A DNA stretch of 64,000 bases, taken from CAZYVU01 sp964651435. Its GTDB lineage: Bacteria; Desulfobacterota; Syntrophorhabdia; Syntrophorhabdales; CAYQXL01. A program made the translations under genes and the position numbers. Location of the stretch: contig CAZYVU010000004.1 of the NCBI GenBank assembly GCA_964651435.1, positions 50,055-114,054 of the forward strand, given 5' to 3'. A model generated the notes under the pieces. The model was not told the origin of the DNA. It searched no databases and saw only the letters and a list, made by a program, of their open reading frames with translations. Positions within the stretch are counted from its first letter, which is position 1. Every line of letters begins with the position of its first letter. Shown here one piece after another: positions 39,235 through 48,536 of the stretch.

Positions 39235-39734
39235 GCTTCTTTCCGCTCCTCGTCAAGGAGCGACAGGAAGTAATCGCGTATCTCCGGCGCAGCGTAGCTG
39301 AAATCAAACTTCTTCACGAATTTCTCCACGGAGATGTCCTTACCCTCCCTGAAGAGCGCGTTGACCCGGGCGCAGATCTGACCGTGTCTGTCCTCGATCC
39401 AGCCCTCGGAGAGGAAATCGCGCTCCTCAACGGCCAGGAACCGTACCTTGGCCACATAGGGATGGTTGCACAGAACGGGCTTGAAATACTCCATCTCCGT
39501 CTTTCTGGTCATACAGATCTTCTTCGTGGCCATGAAGATTGCATACCAGATCATAACGTCGAGGACGCCGAAGAGCATACCCCCGTGCACCACATCCGTA
39601 TAGCCCTCGAACCGGTTGTTGATGTTCATTTCGCATGAAACCAGCCCGTCCTCGTAGAGCATTGTCAGTTGCAGCCCGTCGGCCCTGTCGGGGCTGCAGA
39701 AAAAGGATTCCTTATACGCCGGCAGTACGCCCAT
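39231..39734 (-). CDS. Hotdog-fold thioesterase family protein
   Basis: This 167-aa protein carries the hotdog helix sequence DVVHGGMLFGVLDVMIWYA near residue 47, where the H-G-G-x-x-x-x-x-D pattern of PaaI/4HBT-type thioesterases is found. It would hydrolyse an acyl-CoA; the substrate is unknown. The start lies 23 bases inside the end of rlmN. It converges with hflX and their stop codons overlap. Confidence 0.82.
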   Translation of the reverse strand: MGVLPAYKESFFCSPDRADGLQLTMLYEDGLVSCEMNINNRFEGYTDVVHGGMLFGVLDVMIWYAIFMATKKICMTRKTEMEYFKPVLCNHPYVAKVRFLAVEERDFLSEGWIEDRHGQICARVNALFREGKDISVEKFVKKFDFSYAAPEIRDYFLSLLDEERKEA

Positions 39735-40761
39735 GTTCTATCTCCTCCAGATATTTCACACCCAATTGCCCGCACCCCCCGAACACATCCTTGCCGCGGG
39801 AGTCCCTGACGATAGCCGTAAACCGACGGTCAACGAGATATTGATGGAACCTGTCGACAGTTGCCGGATCAGGTGCTTTGCAATCGGTGTAGGGAGATTC
39901 ATTGCAGGGTATGAGGTTGATCTTGCACTTTACATCCCTCAGCAGGCGGGCCAGGGTCCCGGCGTCGTCGAGGGAGTCGTTGACGTCGCGCACAAGGACA
40001 TACTCGAAGGTGACGCGCTCCCGTCTGGCCAGAGGGAAGGACTTGACAAAGTCAATGATTGCGCCTATCGGATAGAGCCTGTTGATGGGCATGAGAAAGG
40101 ACCTCTTTTCGTCGTCGGCCGCATTGAGGGAGATGGCGAGCCCGGCGGCCTTCGGCTCGAGCAGGTGAAGCCCGTCCAGAAGGCCCACCGTGGACAAGGT
40201 CGTTCGCCGGTGGGAAAAGTCGAGGCCCAAAGGGTTTTTGAGGATATGCAGAGCCTGAAAGAGGCTGTCCCGGTTGTCCAGCGGCTCTCCCATGCCCATG
40301 AAGACGATGTTGGTGATTCGTTCCTCTCCCAGGTGTTCCCGGGCGCGAACCACCTGACCGACGATTTCCGAGACGGTCAGGTTCCTGACAAAGCCTATTT
40401 TGCCCGTCACGCAAAACCTGCAACCCATTCGGCACCCTATCTGCGTGGACACGCAAAGCGTGTTCCTCTCCTTTTCGGGAATAAGGACCCCCTCGAAGAC
40501 CCCTCCGTCCTGCCCCTGGAAGGCAAACTTGCGACACCCGTCCGATGAGGTCAGCACCTCTTTTACCGTTGGGAGCGCGAGGGAAAACATATCCCTCAAG
40601 AGCACCCGAAGGCCCTTCGAGATATCGGTCATAGCCGAAAAATCGAGAACCCCCCGCCTGTATACCCACTGGTATAGCTGCCGCGCCCGGTATTTCTCGT
40701 TGCCCATGGTGCCGATGGCCCCCTCGAGCTGGGGCAGGGTAAGGTCGAAAAAATTCTTCAC
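39712..40761 (-). CDS. rlmN: Dual-specificity rRNA/tRNA adenine-C2 methyltransferase RlmN
   Basis: About 349 aa. The radical SAM motif is CRMGCRFC (near residue 105), followed by FMGMGEPLDN. The catalytic cysteine near the end is in FGGCGQL. It methylates C2 of A2503 in 23S rRNA and A37 of some tRNAs. The GTG at 40761 overlaps the previous stop (GTGA) and gives the expected N-terminus KNFFDLTLPQLE. Confidence 0.96.
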   Translation of the reverse strand: MKNFFDLTLPQLEGAIGTMGNEKYRARQLYQWVYRRGVLDFSAMTDISKGLRVLLRDMFSLALPTVKEVLTSSDGCRKFAFQGQDGGVFEGVLIPEKERNTLCVSTQIGCRMGCRFCVTGKIGFVRNLTVSEIVGQVVRAREHLGEERITNIVFMGMGEPLDNRDSLFQALHILKNPLGLDFSHRRTTLSTVGLLDGLHLLEPKAAGLAISLNAADDEKRSFLMPINRLYPIGAIIDFVKSFPLARRERVTFEYVLVRDVNDSLDDAGTLARLLRDVKCKINLIPCNESPYTDCKAPDPATVDRFHQYLVDRRFTAIVRDSRGKDVFGGCGQLGVKYLEEIEHGRTAGV

Positions 40762-41750
40762 ATGGCCACCTTCTCCAGCCTTAACAACCCACAGATTCCG
40801 GCAACGGCTATCCCACCCAGAACGGCATAGGCCTCCCAAATGCTCGCATGGACGAGAAATACGGCCAGGACACCGAGGGCGCAGCAGACGAGATAGAGGA
40901 TGAGGACCGCCTCCCGGTGGGTATAGCCCATGGCCACGAGGCGGTGGGACACGTGGTCCTTACCCGGCGTCGAGAAGGGGTTGAGCCCCCTGCGAAGGCG
41001 CGATATGACGACCAGTGTCGTGTCGAAGATGGGAACCCCGAGGAGAACCACGGGTATCATCCACGTTACCAGGTATGTGTTTGCCGGGAACCTGAGCTTG
41101 ATGCCGAGCACGGCGAGCATGAACCCGATGAAGAGGCTCCCCGAATCGCCCATGAAGATGCTGGCCGGGTTAAAGTTGTAGTAAAGAAAGCCGAGGCAGG
41201 CACCGAGCAGCGCAGCCGAAAGGCTCGCCACGAGATACTGGCGCGAGATGATGGCCAGGAGCAGGAAAAATGTGCAGATGACCGTTGCGATACCGCCGGA
41301 AAGGCCGTCCATATTGTCCAGGAGGTTGAGCGCGTTGGTGATGGCAACGATCCAAAAAACCGTCAACAGTATGTTGAGAATCTCGTAAGGAAAAAGGCGC
41401 ACCTGAATTCCCGTCGCAACGAGGATGAGGGCAGCCAGAATCTGGCCCCCGAGCTTGATTACCGGTCTCAGCCTCCGATAGTCATCCCAGATGCCAAGAA
41501 AGGAGACGAACGTGGAAGCGAGAACGATGCTGACAAGCTGGGCAAGATAGAACTGGTCGAAGATCAGAAGGGTTCCGATGCAGCCGATGTAGATGGCCAC
41601 GCCCCCCAAGCGCGGCAAAGGTGTTGTATGGACTTTGCGAGCACTCGGCTCATCGACGAATCCCAGCTTGCGGGCAGCCCGCCGCACCGGGGGGATGAGC
41701 GCCAGCACAATCGCCAGGGCGCTGCCTACAATAAGGAGATAGGTGAGCAT
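40758..41750 (-). CDS. WecA/TagO-type undecaprenyl-phosphate sugar-1-phosphate transferase
   Basis: This 330-aa polytopic protein belongs to the MraY/WecA family: NLLDNMDGLSGG (near residue 140) and MGDSGSLFIGFMLAVLG (near 200) are the metal-binding signatures, and the cytoplasmic loop PFSTPGKDHVSHRL carries the H-x-x-H-R type end. It would load a sugar phosphate, probably GlcNAc-1-P, on undecaprenyl phosphate to start polysaccharide synthesis. MraY itself is unlikely because no mur genes are near. It closes the polysaccharide cluster. Confidence 0.9.
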   Translation of the reverse strand: MLTYLLIVGSALAIVLALIPPVRRAARKLGFVDEPSARKVHTTPLPRLGGVAIYIGCIGTLLIFDQFYLAQLVSIVLASTFVSFLGIWDDYRRLRPVIKLGGQILAALILVATGIQVRLFPYEILNILLTVFWIVAITNALNLLDNMDGLSGGIATVICTFFLLLAIISRQYLVASLSAALLGACLGFLYYNFNPASIFMGDSGSLFIGFMLAVLGIKLRFPANTYLVTWMIPVVLLGVPIFDTTLVVISRLRRGLNPFSTPGKDHVSHRLVAMGYTHREAVLILYLVCCALGVLAVFLVHASIWEAYAVLGGIAVAGICGLLRLEKVAM

Positions 41751-41760
41751 GTTCGGAGCT

Positions 41761-44700
41761 CTATGATTTTCTCTGGCCGGCCTGTTCTGCCTTCAGTTGA
41801 TCAAGCTGTCGCCGGATGGCCGGCTTCTCCTGCTCCGGGGCTAACTTAAGCGCCTCCTCGAGGTGTTTGGCCGCCTCGTCGTAACGGCCGAGCCGCGCAT
41901 AGGTGACCCCTACGTTGCGCTGGGCATTGAGATGCCTGGGGGCAATTTTGAGAACGGCCAGCCCTTCTCGAAGGGCGTCATCGAGTCTCCCCGCTTTGAA
42001 GTAGAGAATATTGAGCAGCATGTGCGCGTTTGGATTGTTGGAATTGAGCCGCTCCGCCTTGGAGGCGAGCTTGATGGCCTCGTCCAGCTTTCCCTGCCGG
42101 TAAAGGCTGTGCGCCGCCGCCAGCATGGCATCGACGTTCTTTTCGTCCTTGGCCACGGCCTCTTTGAATGCGGGCAATGCCTCATCATGCTTGCCCCTGC
42201 GGGCCTGTATCTCTCCAAGCAGCCGATGGGTGGGGGAAAATCGGTCATCAATCTTGAGCGAGACCTTCAACTTTTCCAGCGCCCCGTCGTAGTCGCCCCG
42301 CTGCAGGTATGCGGCAGCCCAAAGGTTGTACACGGCAGCCCGGTAAGGATTCTGTGTTATGGCGCGCTCAAAATAGGTATTCGACCTTTCGATCCGCATC
42401 GTCCGCAGCTCCGGGGAAGGCTCCGATGCGGCCAGGGCCGCATTCACAAACCCCAGATTGGCAAGGTAATCGACGCTTAAGGGGTTCGTGCCGTGTGCCT
42501 TTTCCAAGGTAAAAAGGCTCTTCTCCATGAGGGCCCTTCGCTCCTGCACCCCGGGGGCCGACCGGGCCCCGTCAAAGATCGCCTTGGACAGGGACCCCAG
42601 GTATTGACTCTCGCCCGGGTCCGCTTCCGTGGCACGGCCGTACCACAGAAGGCTTCCTCGGACATCCTGCCTGCGCTCGGCGCTCTTGCCGAGCTTCTGG
42701 TAGATGTCGGCCCTTGCCGGCGCTACATTGGACTCGGCTATCCACCACACGGTGAGGACGGCCAGCACGGGGTAGAGCCACCACCAGCCTTTTCTGCTCA
42801 GGACGGGGACCGTACCCGGGCCGGCGAGGACGAAGGCAAGGGTCGCCAGAAGAATCATAACGACGGTAACGTAGAAGCCGATCACCTTCCCGGGATCAGA
42901 CCCAGGCTGGACGAAGGTAGTCTCAATGAGAAGAAGAACGATCGTCACAACGGCGGAGGACACAAGGAAAACAAGTGCATTGAGGTACCACGTGGAGCTG
43001 CCGGCCCCTTCCCGGAGGTCTTGGCGGAGGAAGAAGGCGCCGGCCGACAACGCCGTGGCGAGGACGATAAGGATGCCGTAGGAGTCCGTGACCAGTTCTC
43101 CCACATAGATGCGGGAGAACGCACGGCCGAGAACGGTAAGGGAGTCGCCCTCTCCCTGCGGATTAATGACGTTCGGAAAGGCGAGGGAAAAGAGGAGGCC
43201 CATCATGAGGGTGCTGTAAAAGGCCGTATCCTTCCAGCCTGCCGACGGCAAACCTTGGCGCGGCGGCCCCTTCTTCTCTCTGGATGCCTGGGCCGCAACG
43301 GGTGTCCCGCCCTGCAATGGCTTGGCAGCACCCTCGCCGCCCTGACCGGCGACGAGCACCATAAGCCCCGCAAAGAGAAAGAGGAAGAGTCGCGTGGCGG
43401 CTACGGTGATACCGGAGTGGGTTTCCACGAAGTGCGCCACAAGGGCCGCAAGTAACGCCAGCAGGAGGAGCTGCTTGCCCGTCTTGAGCCCCACACCGGC
43501 AGGGGCTGTAGAGACCAGGCCGGTTACGGCCATGGAGGCAACGAGCCCCCCGACAAGGCCGAGCGGCAGGCCGATGAAGGACAGATTGGGTGTCGCGCCG
43601 ACGAGGCGGGGTAGGAAAAAGCCTGCCAGGCCTCCTGCCGCAACGCAGGCGGCAAAGATGATCTTGTCCCGCTTGAGCACAAGGAGGCCGAGCCACCTGA
43701 GCCCGTAATAGAAGACAGCCACAATGAACCAAAGGTAGGCGGCGAGCCCGGCGAGCCCGGAGTTGACCAGGGTGTCCAGGGTCTCGTTGTGCGACCTGTC
43801 GGCCGTGGCATCGCGGGATTCGAGGAAGGCCAGTTCCGGGGAGCCGAAGCGGCCCCAGACATACTTCATCGTGTCGGGACCCTGGCCGATGACGCTGCGA
43901 ACGGGCGAGCTCTTGACCAGACGAACGGTCCCATCCCAGATCAGGAGACGAACCTTCACGGTGTCCGACTGAAGGTCAAAGAGTGTGCCGAGGCGGCCTG
44001 CGTAGGGTATGCCTTTTTTTGCCGCCTCGCCCCCGCCGGCCACGAGCAGGACCACCAGAAACATTGCTGCAAGTCCCTGAAAAACAAGGCTTAGCCAGAG
44101 CCAACGGTACCCCTTCTTTCGTATAAGAAAGAAGATGTAGGCCGGAAGGGCCCCAACGGGCATGCTCAGAACGGCAAAAAGCAGGGCCTTCCCCGCGTCC
44201 TGCGCAGTCAGCCGGACGGTCCCCCCGTCCCCTTTGGCCAGCATAAGGAGGCCGCCAAGCATAAAAACGCCAAGCCCCGCTACGAACCCGAAAAGGGGGC
44301 CGCGGCTTTGGGTCAGGACGAAGGTAAAGAGCTGCAGCATAGCAAGGAGGGCGTAAAAAGCCGCAGGAATAAGGCCTTGCACCCCCCGGTCTTGCCTCCG
44401 GTACAGACTAAGACAGGACTCTATAAGTCGCGCCAAGGTCAAAGGGAAGACCATGATAAGGTAGGCCGAAAGAAAGATGGGGTTTCCGAAGGTGGAGGCA
44501 ACGCGCAGCGACAGGGCGCCCGACCCGGACGCACTGCCCCCGAAGGCCTGGACAATCCCGTAGGCCGCCACAGGAACGCCGGCGAGAATGATGGCGTCGA
44601 CGAGCCTCCGTATGCCCCGCTCACCTTGAAGGGACTCTGTGAGGACGAAAAACATGATGGCATAGGATAGAAGGGAGTATAGCCCCTGCCTGCGCTCGTA

Positions 44701-45036
44701 GCCTCCCCAAAAGCTTGTTTCCGGAAGGACGGAAAAGGCGGTGCTGACGGCGTTGACGGCGCACAGCAGCAGCAAAGGGGCAACGAGCGGCTGCGCAAGA
44801 AAGCCCGAGACCCCGCCCGCTCCGGTGCGCACCCAGCCTCCCCGTTCAATATTTCTGCACACAAGGGCAAACAGGCCAATAAGGGAAAGAGAACGGACCA
44901 ACAGCACCTTGTCGGGCTCAAAGGATTGGGCTGCGAAAATATTGAAGAAACCGGGAACGAGGGTGACAGCGAACAAAACCGCCGCAGCCATGAGGCCGTC
45001 AAAAAAAAGGCCAAGCCGTGTGGCCGCAGGCGCCAT
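41761..45036 (-). CDS. O-antigen ligase/polymerase-like membrane protein with C-terminal TPR repeats
   Basis: About 1091 aa. The first 750 residues are a multi-spanning membrane part; the loop RSVIGQGPDTMKYVWGRF with SHNETLDTLVNSG nearby is typical of the O-antigen ligase (WaaL/Wzy_C) superfamily. The last 300 residues contain tandem TPRs such as FSPTHRLLGEIQARRGKHDEA and ARLGRYDEAAKHLEEALKL. It may ligate or polymerise surface glycan or glycosylate proteins. The ATG at 45036 follows AGGA; an ATG at 45075 lies in the epimerase gene and has no ribosome site. Confidence 0.85.
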   Translation of the reverse strand: MAPAATRLGLFFDGLMAAAVLFAVTLVPGFFNIFAAQSFEPDKVLLVRSLSLIGLFALVCRNIERGGWVRTGAGGVSGFLAQPLVAPLLLLCAVNAVSTAFSVLPETSFWGGYERRQGLYSLLSYAIMFFVLTESLQGERGIRRLVDAIILAGVPVAAYGIVQAFGGSASGSGALSLRVASTFGNPIFLSAYLIMVFPLTLARLIESCLSLYRRQDRGVQGLIPAAFYALLAMLQLFTFVLTQSRGPLFGFVAGLGVFMLGGLLMLAKGDGGTVRLTAQDAGKALLFAVLSMPVGALPAYIFFLIRKKGYRWLWLSLVFQGLAAMFLVVLLVAGGGEAAKKGIPYAGRLGTLFDLQSDTVKVRLLIWDGTVRLVKSSPVRSVIGQGPDTMKYVWGRFGSPELAFLESRDATADRSHNETLDTLVNSGLAGLAAYLWFIVAVFYYGLRWLGLLVLKRDKIIFAACVAAGGLAGFFLPRLVGATPNLSFIGLPLGLVGGLVASMAVTGLVSTAPAGVGLKTGKQLLLLALLAALVAHFVETHSGITVAATRLFLFLFAGLMVLVAGQGGEGAAKPLQGGTPVAAQASREKKGPPRQGLPSAGWKDTAFYSTLMMGLLFSLAFPNVINPQGEGDSLTVLGRAFSRIYVGELVTDSYGILIVLATALSAGAFFLRQDLREGAGSSTWYLNALVFLVSSAVVTIVLLLIETTFVQPGSDPGKVIGFYVTVVMILLATLAFVLAGPGTVPVLSRKGWWWLYPVLAVLTVWWIAESNVAPARADIYQKLGKSAERRQDVRGSLLWYGRATEADPGESQYLGSLSKAIFDGARSAPGVQERRALMEKSLFTLEKAHGTNPLSVDYLANLGFVNAALAASEPSPELRTMRIERSNTYFERAITQNPYRAAVYNLWAAAYLQRGDYDGALEKLKVSLKIDDRFSPTHRLLGEIQARRGKHDEALPAFKEAVAKDEKNVDAMLAAAHSLYRQGKLDEAIKLASKAERLNSNNPNAHMLLNILYFKAGRLDDALREGLAVLKIAPRHLNAQRNVGVTYARLGRYDEAAKHLEEALKLAPEQEKPAIRRQLDQLKAEQAGQRKS

Positions 45037-45053
45037 CGCTTCCTGGCCGATCG

Positions 45054-46016
45054 TTATCGTCTTGCGTTGAACCATGCTACGGTCCGTTCCAGGCCCTCCC
45101 GCAGCGACACCTTGGCGCGGAAACCCAGGATCTTCTCCGCCTTGCTGGCATCGAGCTCCCTCGTCATGTCTTCAAACTGAGCCCCGTAAACCTCCGCATA
45201 GGGGACCAGAACCGTGGACGATGACGACCCCGTAAGCCGGAGTATAATCCTGGCGAGGTCCAGGACGGAACTGCTTACCGTGCTGCCGATATTGAAGACA
45301 TCGCCCAGGGCCTCGTCACGGGTTGCAGCCATGACGCTTCCATCGACCGTATCGTCAACATAGGTGAAACAGCGGGTCTGCGTACCGTTACCGTGAATCG
45401 TGAGGGGTTTCCCGGCCATGGCCTGACTGATAAAGGTAGCCACGACACTGCCGTAGCCCCGGGGGTCCAGCCTCGGGCCATATGAATTGACATAGCGGAC
45501 AACAGAAACGGGTAGGCCCTCGGAGTGATAGGCGAAACAGAGATGTTCTCCCAAGGCCTTGGCCAATCCGTAAGACCACCGGAAGACCTTCGTCGATCCA
45601 AAGACGCTGTCGTCGGCCTCGCCAAAGGGCAGCTTCGGATTCTTTCCATAAATTTCAGACGTTGAAGCAAAAAGCACACGGCGCCCGAAGCGGTAGCTCG
45701 TTGTAAGGACCACCTCCGTGCCCAGCGAATTGTCGAGGATGGAGCGGACCGGATTGTCCAGGACATGCCGCACCCCGACCACGGCGGCGAGATGACAGAC
45801 GAGATCGCAATCCTCGATGAGGCGCTCCATGAGTGACCGGTCCCGAACATCACCTTTGACGAAGCTAAAGTGCCGTGACGACAGGTTGTGATCGATGTTT
45901 TCGATCCTGCCCGTGAACAGGTTGTCCACAACCGTTACGTGCCAGCCTTCCTTCAAAAGTCTGTCTACAAGGTGCGAACCTATATAGCCCGCCCCTCCTG
46001 TTACCAGCGCTTTCAT
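45054..46016 (-). CDS. NAD-dependent sugar epimerase/dehydratase
   Basis: This 320-aa extended SDR protein has the NAD motif GGAGYIGSHL at residue 7, the active-site YGLAK near residue 150 and conserved RYVNSYGPR (about 177). It is similar to GalE- and UDP-glucuronate decarboxylase-type enzymes. It supplies a nucleotide sugar for the surrounding glycosyltransferases; the exact epimer is not determined. Confidence 0.9.
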   Translation of the reverse strand: MKALVTGGAGYIGSHLVDRLLKEGWHVTVVDNLFTGRIENIDHNLSSRHFSFVKGDVRDRSLMERLIEDCDLVCHLAAVVGVRHVLDNPVRSILDNSLGTEVVLTTSYRFGRRVLFASTSEIYGKNPKLPFGEADDSVFGSTKVFRWSYGLAKALGEHLCFAYHSEGLPVSVVRYVNSYGPRLDPRGYGSVVATFISQAMAGKPLTIHGNGTQTRCFTYVDDTVDGSVMAATRDEALGDVFNIGSTVSSSVLDLARIILRLTGSSSSTVLVPYAEVYGAQFEDMTRELDASKAEKILGFRAKVSLREGLERTVAWFNARR

Positions 46017-46049
46017 GATCGCTTAGCTTACTGTGACCGCCTTGAAAAA

Positions 46050-47156
46050 TCAAGAATTACAGACTTCTCGGTAAAGCCTTTCGACCCTCTCCACCATCGT
46101 TTCAAGGGAGAATTCCCTGAGGGCACGGTCCCGTGCCGCAGCGCCCATGGCCGCACACAGATGCGGATTGGCGAGAAGTTTCATGAGCGCCCCCTTAAGG
46201 GCCGAAGGGTCTCGTGCGGGGACAACGAGGCCCGTCTTCTCGTGGAGGTTGACGAACGAGGTGCCCGTCCCCAGCTCCGTGGAAACTACCGGCTTGCCGC
46301 TGGCCATCGCTTCAACCTGCACAAGGCCGAATGCCTCGCTTCTCTCCGATGCAGGCAGGACAAAGATGTCCGAGGCGTGGTAAAGGGGCGGAAGGTCTTC
46401 ATCGCTCACCTCGCCGCAGAAGGCCACCTTATCCCCAAGCTGAAGGGAGTTGGCCAGCTTCTTCCAGTAGCCCTCCATAGGCCCGCTCCCGACGACAAGC
46501 AGGCGTGCCGGCACGTCGGCCATTGCCTCCAGAAGATAGTGAAGCCCCTTGTAATAGCGCAGTTTACCGACAAAAAGAAGGAGGGGGGATCCGTAGCGGC
46601 TGCGAAAGGCCTTCACCTCCGACGGGTCGGGGGCCAGAAAGGGGTCGAGATCGATCCCCAAGGGAATGACGGTGCACTTGCTCCGAAGCGGCCTCAGGTA
46701 CGGAGACGAGTTAATATAGTTGTGGCTCGTCGCTATTATCCTGTCAACGCCTCCCAGGACCCTCCTGAGCAAGGGGCGGTAGAGCCTCAGGATGGCCTTC
46801 TGACGCACCACGTCGCTGTGATACGTGAGAACGGTCCGCTTCGACCGGCCGAACAAAAACTGGGACACCTCTCCTAAGGGGTAGGGGAAATGGAGATGGG
46901 TGACGTCGGGCCTCTCCTTGCGCAGCAGGAGAGGAAGGCTGAGCGCGATGGGCGCCGAGGCGACGGTCGCGATTCTCCCCGCCTTGATTACCCGCACGCC
47001 GTTCATTTCCTCGACATGCGTCTTTCCCGTCGGGTGCGTAACAAGGACCGTCACGGTGTGTCCCTTTCCTACCTGGGCCTCTGCCAGCATCTTGATGTGG
47101 TTCTCCATGCCGCCGAGAACGGGATAGTAGTCCTTATAAACGTGGAGTATGTTCAA
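46050..47156 (-). CDS. GT4 family glycosyltransferase
   Basis: About 368 aa. The N-terminus NILHVYKDYYPVLGGMENHIK is typical of GT4 proteins, with LLFVGKLRYYKGLHYLLEAM in the second domain and SEAFGLVQVEAMASGKPV carrying the E-x7-E motif. The start is a TTG at 47156, chosen because it overlaps the preceding stop (TTGA) and has GGAGG 7 bases upstream. It would add a sugar to the lipid-linked glycan in the cytoplasm. Confidence 0.9.
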   Translation of the reverse strand: MNILHVYKDYYPVLGGMENHIKMLAEAQVGKGHTVTVLVTHPTGKTHVEEMNGVRVIKAGRIATVASAPIALSLPLLLRKERPDVTHLHFPYPLGEVSQFLFGRSKRTVLTYHSDVVRQKAILRLYRPLLRRVLGGVDRIIATSHNYINSSPYLRPLRSKCTVIPLGIDLDPFLAPDPSEVKAFRSRYGSPLLLFVGKLRYYKGLHYLLEAMADVPARLLVVGSGPMEGYWKKLANSLQLGDKVAFCGEVSDEDLPPLYHASDIFVLPASERSEAFGLVQVEAMASGKPVVSTELGTGTSFVNLHEKTGLVVPARDPSALKGALMKLLANPHLCAAMGAAARDRALREFSLETMVERVERLYREVCNS

Positions 47157-48490
47157 CGTTGGGCCTCCACCTTCGACAAGCCCCGCACGATAGCGCCGCC
47201 GGTGACCATGACGGCGCACAGACCGCTGCTTACCGCAACAGCGGCCACAGGAAAAGGAAGAGCGATCGCCCAGAGGTGGCTAAGCCGGGAAAGTCCGAAA
47301 AGAAAATAGATTATACAGACCATCATCCGATAGCCTCCGGCCCTTGCCCAAAGCCAGGCAAGGCCGGGAAGCACAAGGACGTGGTTGTACCGGTCCGTGT
47401 GCGGGACAAGGATGAGACAGAAAAGAATGAAAAGATAAAACATGATCTCAGGATGCTCTTTGCCGTGGCGGCGCAGCACATAAAGATAGACAACCCCCAG
47501 GGCGGCGCAAAGGGCAAAGGCCACGGCCAGAACAGCGGAAAAGGGCAGATCATGGGGAGGAGACCACCGAATGGTATGCATTACATCGACGGCCCGGCCC
47601 GGTATGTCAAATTGCTGGGTGCGGGAAAGCCGGTCTACGGCCGCAAGGAGTGACTGATCTTCAACACCCTTGAAGCCGACGAAAGATGATGACCGCTGCA
47701 CAAAAAAACGGCCCCAATGGTCCCCACTGGCCTCGGGGTATGCGGCATGAACGATCAGGTTTGTCCCCAGGAGAACGGCGGCGGCGATGATAAAAAGCCT
47801 CCCCCGCCTGAGCAAAGGCAACGGCGCAATCCAGAGAAGGGGAAATATTTTCGCTGAAAAGGCGACGAGCCACGACGCAAGGGCCGACACCTCGCGGCCC
47901 GCCCCGCCCGATCTCAGCGCCCGCCCCATGAGCAGCACCGCAACAAGGAGGAAGATGGCGTTCTGCCCCAGAGTCAGATTGAGAAACGTGGGCCCAAAGG
48001 TCATTATGAGCAGAAAAACGCCCAACACCTTGGCGGGCCGCTTTTCTTCGCCCGCAATCGAGAGGAGCATAAAGGTGCATGTCAGAACAAGGGCCGAGAG
48101 AATAGCAAGCCAGACCCAAGACGCCTGGGGAAAGGAGAGAAACGTCAAGGGCTTGAGGATCGCGAGGCCCAAGGGCGGGCTTCCGGAGAGCTCGGGGATG
48201 ACGCTGAGCCCCTGCTCTTTTTCAAGCATGGTCACAAATTCCGGTACGTTGCGGTATGCGGGAACGGACGCCCTCAGGGCAAAGGCGCCCACATAAAACC
48301 CGGCAAAATCAAGGAGCTTCGGCGTGGGGAAAAAGGTGTTCAGCCTGAGCAAGGCCGTACCGACGTGGATCAGCATGGCGCCCGCCACTAAGGCAAGGGC
48401 TATCAGTTTTCCAATGCTCTTCGTCCGGTCCTCCAGGCTCCCTCCTCGACTCTGCGGCCTTCCCTCAAATGATAAACACAAATATACCAC
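47153..48490 (-). CDS. GT87/DUF2029-like membrane glycosyltransferase
   Basis: This 445-aa protein has about ten hydrophobic segments. LLDFAGFYVGAFALRA near residue 60 and TLGQNAIFLLVAVLLMGRA near 175 match the DUF2029 (GT87) family of polyprenyl-phosphate-dependent mannosyl- or arabinosyltransferase-like proteins. The acidic Asp in KLLDFAGFY is at the usual catalytic place. A GTG at 48490 is the only normal start close to the frame opening, and its ribosome site is poor. Confidence 0.75.
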   Translation of the reverse strand: MVYLCLSFEGRPQSRGGSLEDRTKSIGKLIALALVAGAMLIHVGTALLRLNTFFPTPKLLDFAGFYVGAFALRASVPAYRNVPEFVTMLEKEQGLSVIPELSGSPPLGLAILKPLTFLSFPQASWVWLAILSALVLTCTFMLLSIAGEEKRPAKVLGVFLLIMTFGPTFLNLTLGQNAIFLLVAVLLMGRALRSGGAGREVSALASWLVAFSAKIFPLLWIAPLPLLRRGRLFIIAAAVLLGTNLIVHAAYPEASGDHWGRFFVQRSSSFVGFKGVEDQSLLAAVDRLSRTQQFDIPGRAVDVMHTIRWSPPHDLPFSAVLAVAFALCAALGVVYLYVLRRHGKEHPEIMFYLFILFCLILVPHTDRYNHVLVLPGLAWLWARAGGYRMMVCIIYFLFGLSRLSHLWAIALPFPVAAVAVSSGLCAVMVTGGAIVRGLSKVEAQR

Positions 48491-48536
48491 AATCTCCGTC
48501 GTCGCGCCGACCTGCCCAATGCTATCCTGGCGCAGG

